64,000 bases of DNA from NCBI RefSeq assembly GCF_900107175.1, contig NZ_FNOZ01000012.1, forward strand, positions 38,069-102,068, written 5' to 3'. The translations under genes were made by a program, and so were the position numbers. This DNA is from Modestobacter sp. DSM 44400. Lineage in GTDB: Bacteria; Actinomycetota; Actinomycetes; Mycobacteriales; Geodermatophilaceae. Positions 22,037 through 31,859 of the stretch are shown one piece after another. Every line of letters begins with the position of its first letter. Within the stretch, counting starts at the first letter, position 1. The notes under the pieces are model-generated. The model did not search any database and had not been told where the DNA came from. It was given only the letters and a program-made list of their open reading frames with translations.

Positions 22037-24262
22037 TCATCGGTCGCCGGTCGGGCTGTCCAGCCCGCCGCGGGACACGCCCGCGCCCGACGGTGCAGCG
22101 GGGGCCGAGGAGGCGGCCTGGAGGCTCTCCCGGGCGGCGGAGACCACGGCCTCGTCGGTGAGGCCGAACTCCTCGTAGAGCTTCGAGTAGGAAGCGCTGG
22201 CACCGAAGTGGTTGAGGCCGACGATCCGCCCGGCGTCGCCGACGAAGTCGCGCCAGCCCATCGGCACGCCGGCCTCGACGCTCACCCGGGCGCGCACGGT
22301 GGGCGGCAGGACCTCGTTGCGGTATGCCTCGTCCTGCTCGGTGAACCACTCCCAGCACGGCAGGGAGACCACGCGGGTCGGGACACCGTCGGCCTCCAGC
22401 CGCTCGCGGGCGGCGACAGCGATCTGCACCTCCGAGCCGGTGCCCATGAGGATGACCTCGGGAGTCCCGGTGGAGGCCTCGGCGAGGACGTACCCGCCGC
22501 GGGCGACGCCCTCGGCCGAGCCCATGACCGAGCGGTCGAAAGTGGGCAGGTTCTGCCGGGACAGCGCGAGGCCGGCCGGCCGGTCGTTGTTCTCCAGAAT
22601 GGTGCGCCAGGCGACGACCGTTTCGTTGGCGTCGGCCGGGCGGACGAAGTCCAGGCCAGGCATGGCCCGCAGTGCGGCGAAGTGCTCGATCGGCTGGTGG
22701 GTCGGGCCGTCCTCGCCGAGGCCGATGGAGTCGTGGGTCCACACGTAGGTCACCGGCAGCTGCATGAGGGCGGCCAGCCGGACGGCGCCCCGCATGTAGT
22801 CGGAGAAGATGAGGAAGGTGCCGCCGTAGACGCGGGTGCCGCCGTGCAGCGCGATGCCGTTCATGATCGCGCCCATCGCGTGCTCCCGGACGCCGAAGTG
22901 CAGCGTGCGGCCGAAGGGCCCACCGGACCACATCTTGGTCTGCTGGCTGGCCGGCAGGAACGACGGTTCGCCCTTGACCGCGGTGTTGTTGCTCTCCGCC
23001 AGGTCGGCCGACCCGCCCCACAGCTCGGGGAGCTCCGGGTAGATCGCCGCGAGCACCTCACCGGACGCCTTGCGGGTGGCCACGCCCTTGGCGTCGGCCG
23101 GGAAGCTGGGCAGCGCGTCGGCCCAGCCGGTGGGCAGCTCGCGCACCTTCATCCGCTCCAGCAGAGCGGCCTGCTGGGGGTTGGACTCTTCCCAGGCGGT
23201 GAAGCGCTCGGTCCAGGCAGCGTGGTCGGCCCGGCCCCGCTGGACCACCTCCCGGGTGTGCGCGATGACATCGGGCGCCACGTCGAAAGACTTCTCCGGG
23301 TCGAAGCCCAGGATTTCCTTGGTGGCCTTCACCTCGTCGTCGCCCAGCGCCGAGCCGTGCGCGGCACCGGTGTTCTGCTTGTTCGGCGCCGGCCACCCGA
23401 TGATGGTCCGCAGCACGATGATCGAGGGGCGGCTGGTCTCGGTCTTGGCGGCGGCGAACGCGCCGTCCAGGGTGGCGAGGTCCTCCCCGTCGTCCACGTG
23501 CTGCACGTGCCAGCCGTAGGCGGCGAAGCGGGCGCCGACGTCCTCGGTGAAGGCGACGTCCGTGTCGTCCTCGATGGAGATCTGGTTGTCGTCGTAGACC
23601 AGCACCAGGTTGCCCAGCTGCTGGGTGCCGGCGAGGGACGCGGCCTCGCCGCTGATCCCCTCCTCCATGTCGCCGTCGGAGGCGAAGCACCAGACGGTGT
23701 GGTCGAACAGGCTCTCGCCCTCGCCGGCCTCCGGGTCGAGCAGGCCGTGCTCACGACGGGCCGCCATGGCCATCCCGACCGCGTTGCCGACGCCCTGGCC
23801 CAGCGGGCCGGTCGTGGTCTCCACGCCGGGGGTGTGGTTGACCTCCGGGTGCCCGGGGGTCAGCGAGCCCCACGTCCGCAGCGCCTCCAGGTCGGCCAGC
23901 TCCAGGCCGTAGCCGGCCAGGTAGAGCTGCACGTAGAGGGTCAGGCTCGAGTGCCCCATGGACAGCACGAACCGGTCACGGGCGATCCACTTCGGGTCGC
24001 TGGGATCGTGCCGGAGCCACTTCTGGAACAGCAGGTAGGCGACCGGGGCCATGCTCATCGCGGTGCCCGGGTGGCCGTTGCCTACCTTCTGGACGGCGTC
24101 CATCGCCAGCACGCGGGCGGTGTCGATGGCCGTACGGTCCAGGTCGCCGAAGCCCTCAGGCAGCGTCGGGTGCGGCTGGCGCGGCGAGCCGGTGGGCGTG
24201 TCGCTGGCGGCCTCGGCGGGCGCCTCGGACGCAGTGCTCTGGGTCCCACTGTCAGTGGTCAT
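22037..24262 (-). CDS. tkt: Transketolase
   Basis: A 741-residue thiamine-diphosphate enzyme that transfers two-carbon units in the pentose-phosphate pathway. Motifs in order: [32 protein letters not shown]-binding [14 protein letters not shown] to [25 protein letters not shown], and the pyrimidine-domain [19 protein letters not shown] 24262 ([14 protein letters not shown]) starts an Ala/Ser-rich tail of about 40 residues before the domain. First gene of the operon and divergent from ctaB. Confidence 0.98.
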   Translation of the reverse strand: MTTDSGTQSTASEAPAEAASDTPTGSPRQPHPTLPEGFGDLDRTAIDTARVLAMDAVQKVGNGHPGTAMSMAPVAYLLFQKWLRHDPSDPKWIARDRFVLSMGHSSLTLYVQLYLAGYGLELADLEALRTWGSLTPGHPEVNHTPGVETTTGPLGQGVGNAVGMAMAARREHGLLDPEAGEGESLFDHTVWCFASDGDMEEGISGEAASLAGTQQLGNLVLVYDDNQISIEDDTDVAFTEDVGARFAAYGWHVQHVDDGEDLATLDGAFAAAKTETSRPSIIVLRTIIGWPAPNKQNTGAAHGSALGDDEVKATKEILGFDPEKSFDVAPDVIAHTREVVQRGRADHAAWTERFTAWEESNPQQAALLERMKVRELPTGWADALPSFPADAKGVATRKASGEVLAAIYPELPELWGGSADLAESNNTAVKGEPSFLPASQQTKMWSGGPFGRTLHFGVREHAMGAIMNGIALHGGTRVYGGTFLIFSDYMRGAVRLAALMQLPVTYVWTHDSIGLGEDGPTHQPIEHFAALRAMPGLDFVRPADANETVVAWRTILENNDRPAGLALSRQNLPTFDRSVMGSAEGVARGGYVLAEASTGTPEVILMGTGSEVQIAVAARERLEADGVPTRVVSLPCWEWFTEQDEAYRNEVLPPTVRARVSVEAGVPMGWRDFVGDAGRIVGLNHFGASASYSKLYEEFGLTDEAVVSAARESLQAASSAPAAPSGAGVSRGGLDSPTGDR

Positions 24263-24592
24263 GTGGCGATCGGTGCTCCCTCGGGGGTCGGTCGGTGCCG
24301 AACCCGCCCGGGGGCGCGGTGGACCACCCACCCCGGGCGGGACGACGGTGCGCGTCTCGGTCGCCCGGGGGTCGGGCGGGGCCGGGCGAGCGAGGGGCGC
24401 ACCGTCGTCGTCGACGTCGGCCCTACCCGCTGCGCGCGCAGCATCAACGTGATCAACCCTAGTGATGCCCGGCCATTCCCGGACGGGGGCGGGGGAGGGC
24501 GCCGGGCTACAGTGGGCCGGCAATCCATCCCCGGCAGAGAAGGACCCCGTGGTGCCCCGCTGCCCGCGCGTTCTCGCGCTCCCGGGCCCCCG
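24263..24592. promoter_or_regulatory. Divergent tkt-ctaB intergenic region
   Basis: 330 nt without a gene. Toward ctaB, TACAGT at 24508-24513 is a reasonable -10. Toward tkt, TAGGGT (complement of 24456-24461) is a possible -10, giving a long leader of about 185 nt. No operator or riboswitch was recognised. Confidence 0.4.
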
Positions 24593-25525
24593 GTGACGGC
24601 GATCGTCGAGCGTCCCTTCGTCCGGGCTCGTGCCGTTCGGGAGCGGACGCTGTCCACCGTGCGGGCCTACGTCGCGCTGACCAAGCCGCGGATCATCGAG
24701 CTGCTGCTGGTCACCACGTTGCCGACGATGCTGCTGGCGGCCGGCGGCTGGCCCTCGACGGGGCTGGTCGTGGCCACCCTGGTCGGCGGCACGCTCGCCG
24801 CCGGCGCGGCCAACGTCTTCAACTGCTACGTGGACCGCGACATCGATCAGCTGATGCACCGCACCGAGAACCGGCCGTTGCCGACCGGGGCGCTCACCCC
24901 GCGCGCGGCGCTGGTCTTCGGCATCGTGCTGACCGTCGTGTCGATCACACTGCTGGCGCTGACCACGACGCCGCTGGCGGCCGCGCTGGCCGCCGCGGCG
25001 ATCTTCTACTACGCCGTGCTCTACACGATGGTGTTCAAGCGGCGCACCCGGCGCAGCACCGAATTCGGAGGCGTCCCCGGTGCCGCGCCGGTGCTCATCG
25101 GGTGGGCCGCGGTGACCGGCTCGCTGGCCTGGCCGGCCGTCGTCTTCTTCGGCGTCGTCTTCTGCTGGCAGATGCCGCACTTCTGGGCGCTGGCGATGCG
25201 GTTCCGCGACGACTACGCGCGGGCCGACGTGCCGATGCTGCCGGTGGTCACCAGCGCCCGCAGCGTCGGCCGGCAGTCCGTGGCCTGGGCCTGGGCGACC
25301 GTGGCGGTCTCGCTGCTGCTGTGGCCGGTGGCCGCCGACCACGGCATCGGCTGGATCTACACCGTCGCCGCAGTCCTGCTCGGGGGCTGGTTCGCCCTGG
25401 AGGCCCACAAGCTGCTGGGCCGGATTCGCCACGAGGCCGAGACCAGGCCGATGCAGCTGTTCCACGTCTCGATCTACTACATGGCGGCGCTGTCGCTGGC
25501 GATCGTGGTCGACGTCCTCGTCTGA
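24593..25525 (+). CDS. ctaB: Protoheme IX farnesyltransferase (haem O synthase)
   Basis: A 310-residue integral-membrane UbiA-family prenyltransferase that adds farnesyl diphosphate to haem B to make haem O. The Asp-rich motif NCYVDRDIDQLMHRTENRPLP lies near residues 80-100, and a second conserved loop has YTMVFKRRTRRSTEFGG. About eight to nine hydrophobic helices. GTG 24593 is the only start fitting the family N-terminus (TKPRIIELLLVTTLPTMLLA follows); the open frame upstream is shadow of tkt. Adjacent to convergent ctaA, which uses its product. Confidence 0.96.
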   Translation: MTAIVERPFVRARAVRERTLSTVRAYVALTKPRIIELLLVTTLPTMLLAAGGWPSTGLVVATLVGGTLAAGAANVFNCYVDRDIDQLMHRTENRPLPTGALTPRAALVFGIVLTVVSITLLALTTTPLAAALAAAAIFYYAVLYTMVFKRRTRRSTEFGGVPGAAPVLIGWAAVTGSLAWPAVVFFGVVFCWQMPHFWALAMRFRDDYARADVPMLPVVTSARSVGRQSVAWAWATVAVSLLLWPVAADHGIGWIYTVAAVLLGGWFALEAHKLLGRIRHEAETRPMQLFHVSIYYMAALSLAIVVDVLV

Positions 25526-25851
25526 GGCGTTGGAGCCGACCCCGAGCGGGACCCCGGAGGATCGCCCCTCGCGGTGGCCGTCCCTCATGCAGCGCGAGGA
25601 CGGGGCGCGCGGTGGGCCGGGCGCCGGGAGGCGACGACAGCGCGGATCCGGGTGGAACTGATCGCCGACCTCACCGCGAGGTGGCCGGGCTCGGGCTACA
25701 GCGCGAGGACGGCGACACGGCCGCGAGCCCGGCGATCATGAAGCGGAGACGTTGTCCCGCTGCCGCCACTCCGGTGGGCGGAATGGCGCCTCGGGGGACA
25801 ACGCTCGCACCAGGGCGCCGGCGATCACCGGGGACGGGCCGCCCCGGGAGA
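25526..25851. other. Convergent ctaB-ctaA gap, no gene seen
   Basis: 326 nt. It holds a direct repeat of CAGCGCGAGGACGG (about 25590 and 25699) and a large hairpin at 25750-25803 described separately. No ORF here looks coding. Confidence 0.5.
25750..25803. terminator. Bidirectional hairpin between ctaB and ctaA
   Basis: Outer arms CGTTGTCCC (25750-25758) and GGGACAACG (25795-25803) pair perfectly; inside, CCGCCAC and GTGGGCGG pair with one bulge. Location between convergent stop codons suggests a two-way terminator. Confidence 0.55.
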
Positions 25852-26781
25852 TCAGCGGCTGGCGGCGGAGGAGACCGGAGCCGCGGCGTCGACCGGCAGC
25901 TCGGAGGCGGGGCCGCGCGTCGCCCACACCAGCCGGGCCGCGTACACGGTGATCAGCACCGCGCCGGCCATGTGTGCCAGCACCAGCAGCGCGGGCAGGT
26001 GCGTGAAGTACTGCACGTAACCGATGACGCCCTGGGCCAGCTCCACGACCAGCAGGTCGCGGGCGGCGCGGCGGGCGCGGCCGGGGGAGTCCGTGGCGTG
26101 CAGCGCCACCAGCAGCGCTACCGTCAGCCCGACGAGCAGGAAGACGAGGTCGGCGTGCAGTTGGCTCACCAGCTGCGGGTCGAAGCCCGTGCGCCCGGCG
26201 CCCGGGTCGCCGCTGTGCGGACCGCTGCCGGTGACCACCGTGCCGAGCACCTCGACGGCGGCCACGGTCGCGGCGATGCCGGTGACCAGCGCGGCCAGCG
26301 GACGGCGGACGATCAGCTGCCCCACCCCCGGCTCGCGGGAGCGCAGCCACAGCACCGTGGCCACCGCCACCAGCACCATCGACAGCAGGAAGTGCGCGGC
26401 CACGGTCCACGGGTTGAGCCCGGTGAGCACCGTCACCCCGCCGAGCAGCGCCTGCGCGGGGATGCCGAGCAGGCTGAGCACCGCCAGCCGCCGCAGGTCA
26501 CGGCGCACGGACAGGAACACCGCCGCCACCGTGGCGACCGCCACCCCGACGAGGGCGAAGGTCAGCATCCGGTTGCCGAACTCGATCAGCCCGTGGCCGG
26601 CGAGCTCCGGCGTCGGGGTGATGCTGCCGTCGGTGCACCGGGGCCACGTGGGGCAACCCAGGCCCGACCCGGTGAGCCGGACGGCGCCCCCGGTCACCAC
26701 GATCAGGCCGTTGGCGACGACGTTGAGCAGCGCGATGCGCGCGACGACGGAGGGTCGGACCACCCCGGGAAGAACCGGCAC
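25852..26781 (-). CDS. ctaA: Haem A synthase, COX15/CtaA family
   Basis: A 309-residue membrane protein with eight predicted helices that oxidises haem O to haem A for cytochrome aa3 oxidase. Markers: VVTGGAVRLTGSGLGCPTWPRC with the conserved Cys pair, HGLIEFGNRMLTF (actinobacterial form of the EXXHR helix), LTGLNPWTVAAHFLLSM, and QLHADLVFL. GTG 26781 (MPVLPGVVRPS) places the first helix correctly; an upstream open frame would add a non-family 58-residue head. Divergent from the Clp gene. Confidence 0.93.
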   Translation of the reverse strand: MPVLPGVVRPSVVARIALLNVVANGLIVVTGGAVRLTGSGLGCPTWPRCTDGSITPTPELAGHGLIEFGNRMLTFALVGVAVATVAAVFLSVRRDLRRLAVLSLLGIPAQALLGGVTVLTGLNPWTVAAHFLLSMVLVAVATVLWLRSREPGVGQLIVRRPLAALVTGIAATVAAVEVLGTVVTGSGPHSGDPGAGRTGFDPQLVSQLHADLVFLLVGLTVALLVALHATDSPGRARRAARDLLVVELAQGVIGYVQYFTHLPALLVLAHMAGAVLITVYAARLVWATRGPASELPVDAAAPVSSAASR

Positions 26782-26953
26782 CCCGCCGATGCTACTTACC
26801 GCGAGTGCCCCCGCGGCCCGGCGGAGAACCAGCCGGACGGCGACCCACCCGACACGCGCAGACCCGGCGGATCGAACTGCCGCTGACCCGGTGCGCGGCG
26901 TCCCGGTGGGTTGGTGAGCACCGGACCCCCGAACAGATGAGGAGCGGCATCCC

Positions 26954-29518
26954 ATGACCAGCGGATTCCCGGGCGAGCCCTACGGGGCCAGCCCGTTCGA
27001 CGACTTCTTCCAGGCCTTTCTGGGCCCCGGCGCCCGCCGGGGCATGCAGCGGGTGGACATCACCCAGCTGCTCAGCGACCACGCCAAGCAGGTGGTGGCC
27101 TCCGCCGCCCAGCAGGCTACCGAGTGGGGCAGCACCGACCTCGACTGCGAGCACCTGCTCTGGGCGCTGGCCGGCCACGAGCCGACCCGCACGCTGCTGG
27201 CCCGCGCCGGCGCCGACCCCGACCAGCTCCGCACCCAGCTCGAGGGCGGCCTGCGACGCGGAGCGCCCACCGGGCAGCCGCCGGCGCTGACCCCGGCGGC
27301 CAAGCGTGCGCTGCTGGACGCCCACCAGGTGTCCCGGGCCAGTGGCTCCACCTACATCGGCCCCGAGCACCTGCTGTTCGCCCTCTCCCTCAACCCGGAG
27401 TCCGGGGCCGGCCGGGCATTGCACGGTGCCCGGGTGACCCCCGAGGCGCTGCAGCGCGCCGCGGCCGGTGGCCCCGCGCCCCGCGGGGCGGCTCCGGGCG
27501 GCGGCGGGCCGGCCGGCGGCCAGCCCCCGTCGCCCACGCCGACCCTCGACGAGTTCGGCCGCGACCTGACCCAGCTCGCCCGCGACGGCAAGATCGACCC
27601 GGTCATCGGCCGCGCGCAGGAGATCGAGCAGACCATCGAGGTGCTGTCCCGGCGCAACAAGAACAACCCGGTGCTCATCGGCGAGGCCGGCGTCGGCAAG
27701 ACCGCGATCGTCGAGGGCATCGCCGCGCAGATCGTGGCCGGAGACGTCCCCGAGCAGCTGCGCGGACGGCGGCTGGTCGAGCTGGACCTCACCGGCCTGG
27801 TCGCCGGCACCCGCTACCGCGGCGACTTCGAGGAGCGCCTGAAGAAGGTCATCGACGAGATCCGCGAGCACAGCGACTCGGTGCTCGTGTTCATCGACGA
27901 GCTGCACACCGTGGTCAACGCCGGTGGCTCGGAGGGCTCGGCAGGGGCGGGCAACATGCTCAAGCCGGCGCTGGCCCGCGGCGAGCTGCACGTCATCGGG
28001 GCCACCACGCTCGACGAGTACCGCACCACCATCGAGAAGGACCCGGCGCTGGAACGGCGCTTCCAGCCCATCCTGGTGCCCGAGCCCAGCGTGCTGGACA
28101 CCATCGAGATCCTGCGCGGGCTGCGCGACCGCTACGAGGCGCACCACCAGGTGCGGTTCACCGACGAGGCCCTGGTCGCGGCGGCGGAGCTGTCCGACCG
28201 CTACATCGCCGACCGGCACCTCCCGGACAAGGCGATCGACCTGATCGACCAGGCCGGTGCCCGGGTGCGGCTGCGGGTCAAGACGCCCACGACCGACCTC
28301 CGGTCGCTGGAGCAGGAGGTCGATCGGCTGCAGCGGGAGAAGGACCAGGCCGTCGCCGCCGAGCAGTACGAGCGTGCCTCGACGCTGCGCGACGAGCTCA
28401 CGACCGCCCAGGCCTCGCTGGAGCAGGCCCGGTCCGGGGGGAACGCGGGCATCCCCGAGGTGGGGACGACGGAGATCGCCGAGGTGGTCTCCCGGTCCAC
28501 CGGCATCCCGGTCGCCCAGCTGACCGAGGAGGAGCGCGACCGGCTGCTGCGGCTGGAGGACGTGCTGCACGCCCGGGTCGTCGGCCAGGAGGAGGCGGTC
28601 GAGGTCGTCTCCGAGGCGATCCGCCGCTCGCGGGCCGGACTCGGTGACCCGGACCGGCCGATCGGCAGCTTCCTGTTCCTCGGACCAACCGGCGTCGGCA
28701 AGACCGAGCTGGCCCGGGCACTGGCCGAGGCGCTGTTCGGCGACTCCGACCGGATGGTGCGACTGGACATGAGCGAGTTCCAGGAGCGGCACACGGTCAG
28801 CCGGCTGGTCGGCTCGCCCCCCGGATACGTCGGCTACGAGGACGCCGGGCAGCTGACCGAGGCGGTACGGCGCAACCCGTACTCCGTGGTGCTGCTCGAC
28901 GAGATCGAGAAGGCCCACCCGGACGTCCTTAACACGCTGCTGCAGCTGCTGGACGACGGCCGGCTCACCGACTCTCAGGGCCGCACGGTCTCCTTCGCCA
29001 ACACCGTGGTGGTCATGACCAGCAACCTGGGGTCGGAGGCGATCGTCAACGCCGCCCGGGGCCCGCTCGGCTTCACCGCCAACGGCAACGCCACCGGAGA
29101 CCTGCGCGACGCGGTGATGCGCCGGCTGCGCGAGGCGTTCCGGCCGGAGTTCCTCAACCGGATCGACGAGATCGTCGTCTTCCGCCAGTTGGAGCCCGAG
29201 CAGCTGACGAGGATCACCGACCTGCTGCTGGACGACACCCGCCGCCGGCTGGCCGCCCAGGACATCACCCTGGACTTCAGCCCCGAGGCGGTGGCCTGGC
29301 TGGCCGAGCGGGGCCACGAGCCGGCCTTCGGTGCCCGTCCGCTGCGCCGGGCGATCCAGCGCGAGGTGGACAACCCGTTGTCCCGGCTGGTGCTCAGCAG
29401 CGGGCTGCACGCCGGCCAGCGGGCCACGGTCAGCGTCGCCGACGGAGCCCTGCGGTTCGACGTCGCGGACGCCGACCCGAACACCGTCGCGGCGGTCCCC
29501 GAGCCCGCGGACGTGTGA
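26954..29518 (+). CDS. Clp-family AAA+ ATPase (ClpC-like unfoldase)
   Basis: An 854-residue protein-unfolding ATPase. Order: 35-residue head rich in Gly/Phe, double Clp-N repeat (about 35-180), Gly/Pro-rich linker, AAA-1 with GEAGVGKT and VLVFIDELH, a short UVR-type middle motif ([13 protein letters not shown]) rather than the long ClpB coiled coil, and AAA-2 with GPTGVGKTE and [20 protein letters not shown] offers an LGF-type loop like that used to dock ClpP. So ClpC-like rather than ClpB; whether it pairs with ClpP is inference. It may be a second ClpC-type paralogue. GGAG lies 9 nt before ATG 26954. Confidence 0.9.
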   Translation: MTSGFPGEPYGASPFDDFFQAFLGPGARRGMQRVDITQLLSDHAKQVVASAAQQATEWGSTDLDCEHLLWALAGHEPTRTLLARAGADPDQLRTQLEGGLRRGAPTGQPPALTPAAKRALLDAHQVSRASGSTYIGPEHLLFALSLNPESGAGRALHGARVTPEALQRAAAGGPAPRGAAPGGGGPAGGQPPSPTPTLDEFGRDLTQLARDGKIDPVIGRAQEIEQTIEVLSRRNKNNPVLIGEAGVGKTAIVEGIAAQIVAGDVPEQLRGRRLVELDLTGLVAGTRYRGDFEERLKKVIDEIREHSDSVLVFIDELHTVVNAGGSEGSAGAGNMLKPALARGELHVIGATTLDEYRTTIEKDPALERRFQPILVPEPSVLDTIEILRGLRDRYEAHHQVRFTDEALVAAAELSDRYIADRHLPDKAIDLIDQAGARVRLRVKTPTTDLRSLEQEVDRLQREKDQAVAAEQYERASTLRDELTTAQASLEQARSGGNAGIPEVGTTEIAEVVSRSTGIPVAQLTEEERDRLLRLEDVLHARVVGQEEAVEVVSEAIRRSRAGLGDPDRPIGSFLFLGPTGVGKTELARALAEALFGDSDRMVRLDMSEFQERHTVSRLVGSPPGYVGYEDAGQLTEAVRRNPYSVVLLDEIEKAHPDVLNTLLQLLDDGRLTDSQGRTVSFANTVVVMTSNLGSEAIVNAARGPLGFTANGNATGDLRDAVMRRLREAFRPEFLNRIDEIVVFRQLEPEQLTRITDLLLDDTRRRLAAQDITLDFSPEAVAWLAERGHEPAFGARPLRRAIQREVDNPLSRLVLSSGLHAGQRATVSVADGALRFDVADADPNTVAAVPEPADV

Positions 29519-29528
29519 CGCCGGCCTC

Positions 29529-29568
29529 GGGAGTCCGCAGTAAGGGCGACCTTGCTTGCGGACTTCCC
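29529..29568 (+). terminator. Hairpin behind the Clp gene, enclosing the shared 18-bp element
   Basis: AGTCCGCA (29532-29539) pairs with TGCGGACT (29557-29564), extended by GGG/CCC with one unpaired T. Within the loop, AAGG and CCTT can also pair. It may terminate the Clp transcript, or simply be the flanks of the regulatory element at 29539-29556. Confidence 0.45.
29539..29556 (+). promoter_or_regulatory. Element shared with the aconitase upstream region
   Basis: AGTAAGGGCGACCTTGCT, 34 nt upstream of the sufR start. The aconitase upstream region carries AGTAAGGGCAGCCTTGCT in the same orientation relative to its gene (16 of 18 identical). Core palindrome is AAGG-N4-CCTT. A regulator linked to iron or Fe-S status is a plausible binder; unproven. 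Confidence 0.5.
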
Positions 29569-29577
29569 GATTAAGCA

Positions 29578-29592
29578 CACAATCGTGTTGTG
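29578..29592 (+). promoter_or_regulatory. Inverted repeat on the sufR start: probable SufR operator
   Basis: CACAA-N5-TTGTG, perfect 5-bp arms, the right arm covering the GTG start at 29590. SufR-type regulators bind short inverted repeats of similar spacing (ACACT-N5-TGTGA in mycobacteria). CACAAT at 29578-29583 could be the -10 of a leaderless mRNA, so binding would block the promoter. Confidence 0.5.
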
Positions 29593-30405
29593 GAAACCGT
29601 CGAAGCCGCCGTCCGGAGTCCTGCTCCGGTCGATGACGGGCGTACCCGTGACCGGGTGAGCGGCCTGCTCCTCGAGCACGGCGCGCAGACGGCCACCGAA
29701 CTGGCCGCCCTGCTCGGCGTCTCCCCGGCGGCGGTCCGCCGGCACCTCGACGCCCTCGTCGCCGCCGGCCGGGTCGCCGAGCGGCAGGCGCAGGGTGCGG
29801 TCGCCGGCTCCCGCGGCCGCCCGGCCCGCCGCTTCACCCTCACCGACGCCGGGCGCTCGGCCTTTCCGCACGCCTATGACGACCTGGCGCTCACCGCGCT
29901 GCGGTTCGTGGCCACCCACGGCGGCCCGGACGCCGTCCGGTCGGTCGCCGAGCAGCAACTGGCCGGTCTCGAGCAGCGCTGCTCGACCGCGGTGGAGGGC
30001 GCGCAGGCCGCGGCCGGCTCCCACGGCGAGGCGGTCGACCGGGCGCACGTCCTGGCGCTTGCGCTGACCGCGGAGGGCTACGCGGCCACCGCCTCGGCCA
30101 TCTCCAGCGGTGGCCAGCTGTGCCAGCATCACTGCCCGGTGGCACACGTCGCGGCCGAGTTCCCGCAGCTGTGCGAGGCTGAGACCGCGGTGATCGGCCG
30201 GCTGGTGGGCACGCACGTCCAGCGTCTGGCCACGATCGCCCACGGCGACGGCATCTGCACCACCCACATACCGGGCCGGCTCACCTCTCGCACGGGGAAC
30301 AAAGCCGTTTCTGCAGGCCCTGTACCTGCTGGTCGCGCAAGGCCGGGAACGGCCGGCGCCAGCACTGCAACCCCCTCGATCGACCGGGAGAGGACCCCCG
30401 CATGA
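29590..30405 (+). CDS. sufR: SufR-like Fe-S-sensing transcriptional repressor of the suf operon
   Basis: A 271-residue DNA-binding protein. The N-terminal winged helix-turn-helix ([34 protein letters not shown], about residues 27-70) is followed by a wing with [13 protein letters not shown]-terminal Cys residues CQHHCP, PQLCEAE and GICTTH form the set that holds the [4Fe-4S] cluster in this family. The tail of about 45 residues after these is Thr/Ala/Pro-rich and lies next to sufB. GTG 29590 has no Shine-Dalgarno, consistent with leaderless expression. ATGA overlap with sufB makes it the first gene of the operon. Confidence 0.92.
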   Translation: METVEAAVRSPAPVDDGRTRDRVSGLLLEHGAQTATELAALLGVSPAAVRRHLDALVAAGRVAERQAQGAVAGSRGRPARRFTLTDAGRSAFPHAYDDLALTALRFVATHGGPDAVRSVAEQQLAGLEQRCSTAVEGAQAAAGSHGEAVDRAHVLALALTAEGYAATASAISSGGQLCQHHCPVAHVAAEFPQLCEAETAVIGRLVGTHVQRLATIAHGDGICTTHIPGRLTSRTGNKAVSAGPVPAGRARPGTAGASTATPSIDRERTPA

Positions 30406-31859
30406 CCAGCACCCAACAGCCCGTGGCAGCAACGACATTGACGAGCGCGCCGCTGACCCAGGACGAACAGATCGATGCGCTCGGCCGGTACAAGTTCGGC
30501 TGGGCGGACGACGACACCGCCGGCGCCTCGGCCACGCGTGGCCTGAGCGAGGCCGTCGTGCGGAACATCTCCGGCCTCAAGAGCGAGCCCGAGTGGATGC
30601 TGGAGCGCCGCCTGAAGGCCCTGAAGCTCTTCGGCAAGAAGCCGATGCCGGACTGGGGATCGGACCTGTCGGGCATCGACTTCCAGAACATCAAGTACTT
30701 CGTGCGCTCCACCGAGGCCCAGGCCGCCTCGTGGGAAGAGCTGCCCGAGGAGATCCGCAACACCTACGACCGGCTGGGCATCCCGGAGGCCGAGAAGCAG
30801 CGGCTGGTCTCCGGCGTCGCGGCGCAGTACGAGTCGGAGGTCGTCTACCACCAGATCCAGAAGGAGCTGGAGGACCAGGGCGTGATCTTCCTGGACACCG
30901 ACTCCGCGCTCAAGGAGTACCCCGACCTGTTCCGCGAGTACTACGGCTCGGCGATCCCCGCCGGCGACAACAAGTTCGCCGCGTTGAACAGCGCGGTGTG
31001 GTCGGGTGGCTCGTTCATCTACGTCCCCAAGGGCGTGCACGTCGAGATCCCGCTGCAGGCCTACTTCCGGATCAACACCGAGAACATGGGCCAGTTCGAG
31101 CGGACGCTGATCATCGTCGACGAGGGCGCCTACGTGCACTATGTCGAGGGCTGCACCGCGCCGATTTACAAGAGCGACTCGCTGCACTCCGCGGTCGTCG
31201 AGATCATCGTCAAGAAGAACGCGCGCTGCCGGTACACGACCATCCAGAACTGGTCGAACAACGTCTACAACCTGGTTACCAAGCGGGCCATTGCCCACGA
31301 GGGCGCGACCATGGAGTGGGTCGACGGCAACATCGGCTCCAAGGTGACGATGAAGTACCCGGCCGTGTGGATGACCGGCGAGCACGCCAAGGGCGAGGTG
31401 CTCTCCATCGCCTTCGCCGGTGAGGGCCAGCACCAGGACGCCGGTGCCAAGATGGTGCACGCGGCGCCGCACACCTCCTCGAACATCATCAGCAAGTCGG
31501 TGGCCCGCGGCGGAGGCCGCACCAGCTACCGCGGGCTGGTCCAGATCGACGAGGGCGCCTACGGCTCCAAGTCCACGGTGAAGTGCGACGCGCTGCTGGT
31601 GGACACCATCAGCCGCTCGGACACCTATCCCTACGTCGACGTCCGCGAGGACGACGTGTCCATGGGCCACGAGGCGACCGTCTCCCGGGTCAGCGAGGAC
31701 CAGCTCTTCTACCTGATGAGCCGGGGAATGTCCGAGGACGAGGCGATGGCGATGGTCGTGCGCGGCTTCGTCGAGCCGATCGCCCGGGAGCTCCCGATGG
31801 AGTACGCCCTCGAGCTCAACCGGCTGATCGAACTGCAGATGGAAGGTGCCGTCGGCTGA
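30402..31859 (+). CDS. sufB: Fe-S cluster assembly scaffold SufB
   Basis: A 485-residue cytoplasmic scaffold of the SufBC2D complex. Typical features: FGWADDD near residue 34, [20 protein letters not shown], the beta-helix core with [19 protein letters not shown], the [14 protein letters not shown] segment, and the C-terminal [20 protein letters not shown]. No intein is present, unlike several mycobacterial SufB. ATG overlaps the sufR stop; its own stop overlaps the sufD ATG. Confidence 0.98.
   Translation: MTSTQQPVAATTLTSAPLTQDEQIDALGRYKFGWADDDTAGASATRGLSEAVVRNISGLKSEPEWMLERRLKALKLFGKKPMPDWGSDLSGIDFQNIKYFVRSTEAQAASWEELPEEIRNTYDRLGIPEAEKQRLVSGVAAQYESEVVYHQIQKELEDQGVIFLDTDSALKEYPDLFREYYGSAIPAGDNKFAALNSAVWSGGSFIYVPKGVHVEIPLQAYFRINTENMGQFERTLIIVDEGAYVHYVEGCTAPIYKSDSLHSAVVEIIVKKNARCRYTTIQNWSNNVYNLVTKRAIAHEGATMEWVDGNIGSKVTMKYPAVWMTGEHAKGEVLSIAFAGEGQHQDAGAKMVHAAPHTSSNIISKSVARGGGRTSYRGLVQIDEGAYGSKSTVKCDALLVDTISRSDTYPYVDVREDDVSMGHEATVSRVSEDQLFYLMSRGMSEDEAMAMVVRGFVEPIARELPMEYALELNRLIELQMEGAVG

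Noticed and set aside
26954..29518. ClpB disaggregase
   Set aside because: No long middle-domain coiled coil; a short UVR-type motif and LGF-type loop fit ClpC better.
29539..29556. DtxR/IdeR iron box
   Set aside because: Alignment to TTAGGTTAGGCTAACCTAA gives only about half the positions, and the arm spacing differs; kept as an unassigned shared element.
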